Part shown: positions 1 through 3,140 of the stretch, piece after piece
Layout of the letters: each line of letters begins with the position of its first letter
How positions within the stretch are numbered: position 1 is the first letter of the stretch
Assembly: GCA_002432555.1 (NCBI GenBank)
Contig: DJFO01000181.1
Location: 268-6,188, forward strand
Direction: 5' to 3'
From: Marinagarivorans sp. UBA5870
GTDB lineage: Bacteria; Pseudomonadota; Gammaproteobacteria; Pseudomonadales; Cellvibrionaceae
Length of the DNA: 5,921 nucleotides
Made by a program: the position numbers and the translations under genes
Notes under the pieces: model-generated
Database searches by the model: none
What the model was told of the DNA's origin: nothing
Seen by the model: only the letters and a program-made list of their open reading frames with translations

Positions 1-209
1 ATGCGTGGCCGGGCAACGTGCGCGAGCTCAAGAACAGCATGCAACGCGCCAGCCTGCTCTCGCGCGGCGCGGTGATCGAGGTCGCCGACCTCGGCCTGCC
101 CGCCGCCGCCAGCGTCGCACCCGCGTCCGCCGCCGGCGATGCCGAGCCCGGCCGCGAGGAGATCGAGCAGGCCCTGCGGGAATACCGAGACGGCACTTTT
201 ACCGACTAA
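1..209 (+). CDS. C-terminal fragment of a sigma-54-dependent transcriptional activator, lacking its HTH
   Basis: The 5' end lies outside the window. The reading frame opens with AWPGNVRELKN, the hallmark at the end of the AAA+ sigma-54-interaction domain of bacterial enhancer-binding proteins. It continues as SMQRASLLSRG-VIEVADLGL, the usual final helix and the linker before the DNA-binding domain. An Ala/Pro-rich linker of about 20 residues follows, then REEIEQALREYR, which matches the start of a Fis-type HTH. The family normally continues for about 30 more residues ending near LGLSRQALYRR. Here the frame reads DGTFTD and stops at TAA 207-209. No HTH-like continuation is visible in the other two forward frames, so one simple frameshift does not restore it. 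Such proteins use ATP to remodel sigma-54 RNA polymerase. Without the HTH this one could be a decayed gene or an activator that works without its own DNA site. The family call is firm; its functional state is not. Confidence 0.85.
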   Translation, partial: AWPGNVRELKNSMQRASLLSRGAVIEVADLGLPAAASVAPASAAGDAEPGREEIEQALREYRDGTFTD

Positions 210-294
210 AAATGATACCTCGCGGGGCGGCTCTTGCGGTCGCCCGCGTCTGCTACCCGACGTCTATGCACAGGAAATCGATTATCGCCAGTAA

Positions 295-334
295 TTCGTC
301 CGCAAGAGTTCGTCCGCAAGAGTTCGGCCGCGAG
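295..334. repeat. 14-bp tandem repeat, two perfect copies plus a degenerate third
   Basis: The unit TTCGTCCGCAAGAG occurs at 295-308 and again at 309-322. A shorter, diverged copy TTCGGCCGCGAG follows at 323-334. It lies outside any gene I can support and leads straight into the hairpin at 334-349. Replication slippage is the simplest origin; an array of protein-binding sites is possible but unsupported. Confidence 0.85.
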
Positions 335-349
335 CACCCGCGAGGGTGC
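334..349. other. Short hairpin with a GCGA (GNRA) loop
   Basis: The arms GCACCC (334-339) and GGGTGC (344-349) are perfect complements around the tetraloop GCGA. If transcribed from the plus strand this gives a six-pair, GC-rich stem with a stable GNRA loop. No T-tract follows on either strand, so it is not an intrinsic terminator. It might stabilise the 3' end of the upstream mRNA, but the sequence does not prove a role. Confidence 0.4.
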
Positions 350-405
350 CTAAGGTGTGGACAGGCGGCCTGGAAAATCCCGGATTTCTGTAATTTGACT
401 AGGGG

Positions 406-450
406 CGGCCACCGCAATGTCGGCCACCGCAATGGCGGCCACCGCGACCG
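406..450. repeat. 15-bp tandem repeat, three copies
   Basis: Three adjacent 15-mers start at 406, 421 and 436. The first two are CGGCCACCGCAATG followed by T or G; the third is CGGCCACCGCGACCG. Because the period is a multiple of three, open frames through it show five-residue repeats (for example GHRN-V/G on the plus strand), which explains the spurious ORFs here. It lies between the 3' ends of two convergent genes. Confidence 0.85.
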
Positions 451-510
451 CCGTTTCTCGCACACGCACCATTCGCAGCGCGAGAGTCTTGCGTTCATCC
501 ACCCAAATAA

Positions 511-535
511 AAAAGGCGGGAATCTCCCGCCTTTT
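511..535. terminator. Bidirectional rho-independent terminator shared by lpxC and the activator gene
   Basis: An 11-bp perfect inverted repeat (AAAAGGCGGGA at 511-521, TCCCGCCTTTT at 525-535) encloses a 3-nt loop. Read on the minus strand, the stem ends in a run TTTTTTATTT and starts 14 nt past the lpxC stop codon, which is a textbook intrinsic terminator. Read on the plus strand it ends in four T's, so it can also stop transcripts from the activator gene. Confidence 0.9.
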
Positions 536-549
536 GTGACACGCGCGTG

Positions 550-1506
550 TTAAGCGCTCAGTGATTTTGGAACGAATGTTTGCTCTCGCATAAACTCCGC
601 CCATATGTCGTGCGCCTGACGCAGGGGCATCAACTCCCAACAGTTGGACGCGAACAATTGCCGCAACAGCTGGTTGTTGAGGCGGTGGCCAGACCTGTGG
701 CCTTTAAAGTGGCCAATCACGTAGTGGCCCGCGAGCGCCAAATCGCCGACGGCGTCGAGAAATTTGTGTCGGACGAATTCGTCCGCGTACCGCAGGCCTT
801 CGCAGTTCACCACTTTGTCATCGGCGATCAAAATGGCGTTGTCCAAGGAGCTGCCGCGCGCGAGGCCGCGGCGCTTGAGCGCTTCCAGATGCTCGGCAAA
901 ACCAAAAGTGCGGGCACCGGCCACCTCGTCACAGAACAACCGTGTGGTGAAGGGCAGGGAGAGACGCTGCCGGCCGATCAGCCGTTGGGAGAACTCGATG
1001 GACATGTCCATCCAGGGTACCGCGGCGGGCAAATAAGACGCACTCGCCTTGTTCTCGGTAATGCCCACCGGGCGATTGATCACGATTACTTGGCGCTCGG
1101 CGCGCTGCTGCACCAAGCCGGTCCGATGAATCATTTCGATGAAGGGCGCGGAGCTGCCGTCCATGATCGGCACTTCCGGCGCATCCAGCACTATGCGGGC
1201 GTTGTCGATACCCGAGGCATTCAGGGCCGCCATCAAATGCTCAATGGTGCTCACGCGAATACCGTTGTCGTTGCTGATGGTGGTGGATAGTTCCGTATCG
1301 CTCACCTTGTCCCAGCGCGCCAGCACCACGTTGTTCGCATCGGTCACGTCGCGACGGACGAACTCGATACCGGTGTTGTCCTCCGCTGGCAAGACGGACA
1401 TGACGACCCGCAGGCCTGAGTGTAAACCGCGACCCATACAGACGAACGAATCCGCCAGAGTCTGCTGTTTAAACGTCAAATCGGTATTTGCAAAAAAATT
1501 GTTCAC
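550..1506 (-). CDS. lpxC: UDP-3-O-acyl-N-acetylglucosamine deacetylase
   Basis: LpxC is the zinc-dependent cytoplasmic enzyme that removes the N-acetyl group from UDP-3-O-acyl-GlcNAc, the committed step of lipid A synthesis. The 318-residue product covers the whole family (E. coli LpxC has 305). Visible motifs are GLHSG near 27-31, STIEH with zinc ligand H90 and catalytic E89, PIMDGSSAPF at 113-122, GARTFGF with T200, EFVRHKFLDAVGD with H247, D251 and D255, and SGHRLNN with H274. These correspond to E. coli E78, H79, T191, H238, D242, D246 and H265, so activity is expected. I chose the GTG start at 1506 because GAGAG sits 6 nt upstream; a TTG at 1530 in the same frame would add eight residues but has no clear ribosome site. 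No ftsZ or secA flanks it, as they often do around lpxC in enterobacteria and pseudomonads, so it may be a relocated or second copy. An intrinsic terminator follows. Confidence 0.95.
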   Translation of the reverse strand: MNNFFANTDLTFKQQTLADSFVCMGRGLHSGLRVVMSVLPAEDNTGIEFVRRDVTDANNVVLARWDKVSDTELSTTISNDNGIRVSTIEHLMAALNASGIDNARIVLDAPEVPIMDGSSAPFIEMIHRTGLVQQRAERQVIVINRPVGITENKASASYLPAAVPWMDMSIEFSQRLIGRQRLSLPFTTRLFCDEVAGARTFGFAEHLEALKRRGLARGSSLDNAILIADDKVVNCEGLRYADEFVRHKFLDAVGDLALAGHYVIGHFKGHRSGHRLNNQLLRQLFASNCWELMPLRQAHDIWAEFMREQTFVPKSLSA

Positions 1507-1512
1507 GATAAT

Positions 1513-1517
1513 CTCTC
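1513..1517 (-). promoter_or_regulatory. Ribosome binding site that sets the lpxC start
   Basis: On the minus strand the sequence reads GAGAG, six nucleotides (ATTATC), then GTG. This spacing supports initiation at the GTG at 1506-1504 rather than the in-frame TTG at 1530, and yields an N-terminus MNNFFANTDLTFKQQTL whose KQQTL lines up with the KQRTL near the start of E. coli LpxC. Confidence 0.65.
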
Positions 1518-1543
1518 GGTAAAGCGTCAATCGGTGCTTGTAT

Positions 1544-1569
1544 CGCTCCGCTGTGGGCGGGCGTTTTTT
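1544..1569 (+). terminator. Possible intrinsic terminator facing away from lpxC
   Basis: On the plus strand CGC-T-CCGC (1544-1551) can pair with GCGGGCG (1557-1563), with one bulged T and a TGTGG loop, and six T's follow (1564-1569). That is the layout of a rho-independent terminator. No plus-strand gene lies upstream, only the antisense of lpxC, so it would stop antisense transcripts. On the minus strand the hairpin lies in the lpxC leader without a T-tract. The bulge and small size keep confidence low. Confidence 0.35.
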
Positions 1570-1656
1570 CTGAGTCTGGAGATAGTTTTAGACGAGGACG
1601 GCTTAACGTGAGCTGAATGGGAACAAAAGTGGCGCTGGAAGGCGGAAGAGGTCCGC

Positions 1657-1672
1657 GCCGCCGCGCGGCGGC
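1657..1672. other. Perfect 16-bp GC palindrome just after the FHA gene
   Basis: GCCGCCGC is followed directly by its reverse complement GCGGCGGC, ending 2 bp from the stop codon of the FHA gene. There is no T-tract in either direction, so it is not a classical terminator. It may act as an mRNA 3'-end stabiliser or weak pause site. The same two 8-nt arms appear in the opposite order at 2790-2811. Confidence 0.45.
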
Positions 1673-1674
1673 GG

Positions 1675-2076
1675 CTACTCGGTGACCACCTTATATAGAA
1701 GGAGCTCAGGATCTTCCAAGTCAATGCGTTGGCCGAGCTTGATCGTACCCTGGCCTACTAGGGGATAATACTCGTTGTGAATGAAGACACTTTCCGCGCG
1801 CCCGGGTTTGACGAAAGTCCCATTGGTGCTGGTGTCGAGCAGGCCGACCTGATGATCGCGCATCTGCAGGACACAGTGGCGTCGCGAGATGGTATCGCCG
1901 GTGATGGCCAGGTCGCAGCTTTCTTCATCGCGGCCGATATAAAACGGCAATTCGTCTCTTTTTATCACCGTCAGTCTGCCGTGGTAAAAGAGTTCGATAC
2001 GGAGGAACTGGGCTATGACGATTTTGGCCGAGTTGGTGTTGAGCCGGGTAGCGAAGGTTTTGTCGTCGTCGTTCAT
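1675..2076 (-). CDS. Stand-alone FHA (forkhead-associated) domain protein
   Basis: The 133-residue product is essentially one FHA domain (about residues 29-129) behind a short polar N-terminus. FHA folds bind phosphothreonine peptides. The diagnostic residues are all present: FYIGR with R49, ISRRH with S64 and H67, and DTSTNGTFV with N85-G86-T87. No membrane segment, signal peptide or second domain is seen, so it is probably a cytoplasmic adaptor. I chose the ATG at 2076 because it overlaps the stop of an upstream minus-strand ORF as ATGA, suggesting coupling; GAGAG lies 10 nt upstream. An in-frame ATG at 2109 would add 11 residues but has no evident ribosome site. lpxC follows on the same strand after about 170 bp, so co-transcription is possible. 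No Ser/Thr kinase is visible here, so its partner is unknown. The domain call is firm, the role is not. Confidence 0.88.
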   Translation of the reverse strand: MNDDDKTFATRLNTNSAKIVIAQFLRIELFYHGRLTVIKRDELPFYIGRDEESCDLAITGDTISRRHCVLQMRDHQVGLLDTSTNGTFVKPGRAESVFIHNEYYPLVGQGTIKLGQRIDLEDPELLLYKVVTE

Positions 2077-2204
2077 ACAGGGCGGGCTCTCGGGGCTGGC
2101 AGGCTGCATTTCGATCGCAATTCTGCCACGGAGTCGCCATTAAAGGTAGGGCTGAGGTATTCTGCGACCCGCTTCAGTTCAGGTTCAGAAAATTGGATGC
2201 ACAA
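2073..2204 (-). CDS. Candidate 43-residue small protein coupled to the FHA gene
   Basis: The frame starts at TTG 2204 and ends at TGA 2075-2073, which overlaps the FHA start codon as ATGA. The product begins MCIQFSEPELKRVAEYL and continues with an acidic/basic mix (AELRSKC) to a Pro/Arg-rich tail. Its composition is protein-like, with a plausible amphipathic helix at about residues 7-17 and cysteines at 2 and 33. GGGA lies a few bases upstream of the TTG. I recognise no family. Against it: it is short, the start codon is rare, and the frame stays open upstream into the antisense of the lipoprotein gene. It could instead be a leader whose translation opens the FHA start. The stop/start overlap is the best support. 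Confidence 0.35.
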   Translation of the reverse strand: MCIQFSEPELKRVAEYLSPTFNGDSVAELRSKCSLPAPRARPV

Positions 2205-2220
2205 TGCGTCCCATGTAGTG

Positions 2221-2225
2221 AGGAG
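2221..2225 (+). promoter_or_regulatory. Ribosome binding site of the lipoprotein gene
   Basis: AGGAG lies seven nucleotides before the ATG at 2233. It decides the start: the same frame is open far upstream to 1777, but that part is antisense to the FHA gene, whereas this site places a lipoprotein signal peptide exactly at the N-terminus. Confidence 0.8.
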
Positions 2226-2232
2226 TGAATAT

Positions 2233-2766
2233 ATGAATTTTTTGCCGAAAATCCTGGTGGGCTTGAGTGTGCTGGTGCTGTTTGGCTGCGACGGCGGCGA
2301 CGACGACCACGGCCATGTCGAAGTCGTGCACGGGCCCGAGTTGCACGGATTCCACATGATCGATTCGTTTAACGTCAATTCAGAACTCGACCATGTCACG
2401 CCGCTCGAGTTGGATCCGCAGGTGGACTCTGGCCTGTTCGATCTTTTCTGGTACGTGGACAGCGATGAAGATTATCAGGTCCGGATTGGTGTGAACGATC
2501 AGCCGACCATGACCGGCGCTACCATTGTTGCCACCGATATCTGCGGCTGGGACTTGGCGTGCGACCAGGACGGTTCCTATATTTGTGAATACACCACGAC
2601 CGAGGAAGTTGGTTGCGGCCTCGATTTAGACGAGGCGGATTACAACCTGGAATCCATTAGTCATTTGCTCGAAACCTATCCCCAGGAAGTTTATTTCAAT
2701 ATCGAAGTCTGCGGCCTCGAAGGCGGCGGCTGTGAAATCAGCAGTCTTCCGGTCGACCTATTTTGA
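2233..2766 (+). CDS. Secreted lipoprotein of unknown function, Cys-rich, acidic
   Basis: The 177-residue product starts with a lipoprotein signal peptide: a lysine at 6, a hydrophobic stretch (ILVGLSVLVLF) and the lipobox LFGC, so C19 should be lipidated. The next residue is Asp (position +2), which in E. coli tends to keep lipoproteins in the inner membrane; whether that holds here is unknown. The mature start is rich in Asp and His (DGGDDDHGHVEVVHG), a possible metal-binding or flexible tether. The rest is acidic with few Lys or Arg. Six further cysteines lie at 104, 110, 118, 128, 160 and 167, an even number consistent with three disulfides in the periplasm. The segment at 66-102 (LFDLFWYVDSDEDYQVRIGVND to ATIVATDIC) looks beta-rich, like small extracellular domains. 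I recognise no family. The gene is divergent from the FHA gene and upstream of, and co-oriented with, the sensor kinase, but separated from it by about 370 bp. Confidence 0.85.
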   Translation: MNFLPKILVGLSVLVLFGCDGGDDDHGHVEVVHGPELHGFHMIDSFNVNSELDHVTPLELDPQVDSGLFDLFWYVDSDEDYQVRIGVNDQPTMTGATIVATDICGWDLACDQDGSYICEYTTTEEVGCGLDLDEADYNLESISHLLETYPQEVYFNIEVCGLEGGGCEISSLPVDLF

Positions 2767-2789
2767 TTTTTTTCGCAGTCTCTTTGCCC

Positions 2790-2811
2790 GCGGCGGCCCC
2801 AGTGCCGCCGC
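2790..2811. other. GC-rich hairpin downstream of the lipoprotein gene
   Basis: GCGGCGGC (2790-2797) and GCCGCCGC (2804-2811) form a perfect 8-bp stem around a 6-nt loop, 24 nt after the lipoprotein stop. No T-tract follows on the plus strand, and on the minus strand the run after the stem is A-rich, so a canonical intrinsic terminator is not supported. It could protect the mRNA 3' end or assist Rho-dependent termination. Confidence 0.45.
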
Positions 2812-2827
2812 TAGGCTGACCGCGCTG

Positions 2828-2857
2828 CTCTTGTATCAACCCCTCTTGTATCAATCC
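2828..2857. repeat. 15-bp tandem duplication
   Basis: CTCTTGTATCAACCC (2828-2842) is followed at once by CTCTTGTATCAATCC (2843-2857), 14 of 15 bases identical. On the minus strand each copy carries TTGATACAAGAG; the TGA in the second copy (2853-2851) is the stop codon of the candidate small ORF, and the first copy supplies a second in-frame TGA. Confidence 0.85.
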
Positions 2858-2982
2858 GTCTGCTGTGAGCCAATTTTTTGGCACTTGCGCGACAGGTCCC
2901 GCGCCCTCGGATAATCCGCCAATTTCTCCGCGAAAAATTCCACCACTTCGTAATTACGCGTGCCAACTGGCACATTAGACAA
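2851..2982 (-). CDS. Candidate 43-residue small protein (minus strand)
   Basis: From TTG 2982 (or GTG 2973, 40 residues) to TGA 2853-2851 the minus strand encodes a protein-like sequence with VPVGTRNYEVVEFFAEKL, then ADYPRARDLSRKC, then a polar tail. It has a hydrophobic-charged helix pattern (YEVVEFFAEKL), one cysteine and mostly G/C third codon positions, like the confirmed genes. The frame closes just upstream at a TAA, so it is a discrete short ORF. I see no strong ribosome site and recognise no family. It could be a genuine small protein, a remnant of a longer gene, or chance. No plus-strand gene overlaps it, so it is not a coding shadow, which raises its weight. Confidence 0.35.
   Translation of the reverse strand: MSNVPVGTRNYEVVEFFAEKLADYPRARDLSRKCQKIGSQQTD
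2949..2973. promoter_or_regulatory. Two abutting palindromes, operator-like
   Basis: CGTAATTACG (2949-2958) is a perfect 10-bp palindrome. One base later comes GTGCCA-AC-TGGCAC (2960-2973), a 6-bp inverted repeat with a 2-bp spacer. They cover the 5' end of the candidate small ORF, about 110-130 bp upstream of the sensor gene promoter. A further inverted repeat of related sequence, GCCAA-TTTT-TTGGC, lies at 2869-2882. Such symmetry fits dimeric repressor or activator sites, but no binding protein can be named. Confidence 0.3.
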
Positions 2983-3081
2983 GCTGAATTACACTTAAGG
3001 TACATATGTCTCGGTGCCGCGATTTGGCCTGTTCATATATTCCCATTTTGTCGCAAGACCATTCTGACCGGCGCGAGCGGA

Positions 3082-3109
3082 TTGTCGAACACGGTCCGGG
3101 CCCTATAGT
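3082..3109 (+). promoter_or_regulatory. Sigma-70-like promoter for the sensor kinase gene
   Basis: TTGTCG (3082-3087; four of six consensus bases) is followed after a 16-bp spacer by TATAGT (3104-3109; five of six). Transcription would start near 3116, giving a leader of about 25 nt before the ATG at 3141. Position, spacing and the lack of any other start for the large downstream gene support it. Confidence 0.5.
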
Positions 3110-3140
3110 GCGCGGCAGCTAAGCGGATTTCGTATTGCCC

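Larger units (their letters stand above)
210..549. other. Non-coding convergent intergenic region with tandem repeats
   Basis: This 340-bp gap lies between the truncated activator (+) and lpxC (-), whose 3' ends face each other. The frames open across it give low-complexity Arg/His/Pro-rich translations that follow the tandem repeats, so I do not call a gene. It holds a 14-bp tandem repeat, a GNRA-loop hairpin, a 15-bp triple repeat and the shared terminator, each listed separately. No tRNA- or rRNA-like segment was seen. Part of it may have replaced the missing end of the activator gene. Confidence 0.6.
2767..3140. other. Intergenic region between lipoprotein and sensor kinase genes
   Basis: This 374-bp stretch has no plus-strand gene. 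It contains, in order, a GC-rich hairpin, a 15-bp tandem duplication, a candidate minus-strand 43-residue ORF, two abutting palindromes at the start of that ORF, and a sigma-70-like promoter for the sensor gene; each is listed separately. The part from about 2983 to 3080 is relatively AT-rich and would fit a divergent regulatory region; I could not assign a convincing minus-strand promoter within it. Confidence 0.55.

Noticed and set aside
295..450. CRISPR array
   Set aside because: The repeat units are 14-15 bp and directly adjacent, with no unique spacers and no cas genes.
5..553. A 182-codon plus-strand frame covering the first 550 bp
   Set aside because: It is Arg-rich, out of frame with the activator fragment, and runs through tandem repeats and the terminator.
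580..1290. A 236-codon open frame on the plus strand
   Set aside because: Antisense to lpxC, which has all catalytic motifs.
1777..2232. Upstream extension of the lipoprotein frame
   Set aside because: It is antisense to the FHA domain. The ribosome site at 2221 and the signal peptide starting at 2233 mark the real start.
2960..2985. Sigma-54 promoter suggested by TGGCAC words near the palindromes
   Set aside because: Neither strand has a GC dinucleotide at the required -12 position and spacing from the GG; TGGCACG on the minus strand is followed by CGTAATTACG rather than TTGC.
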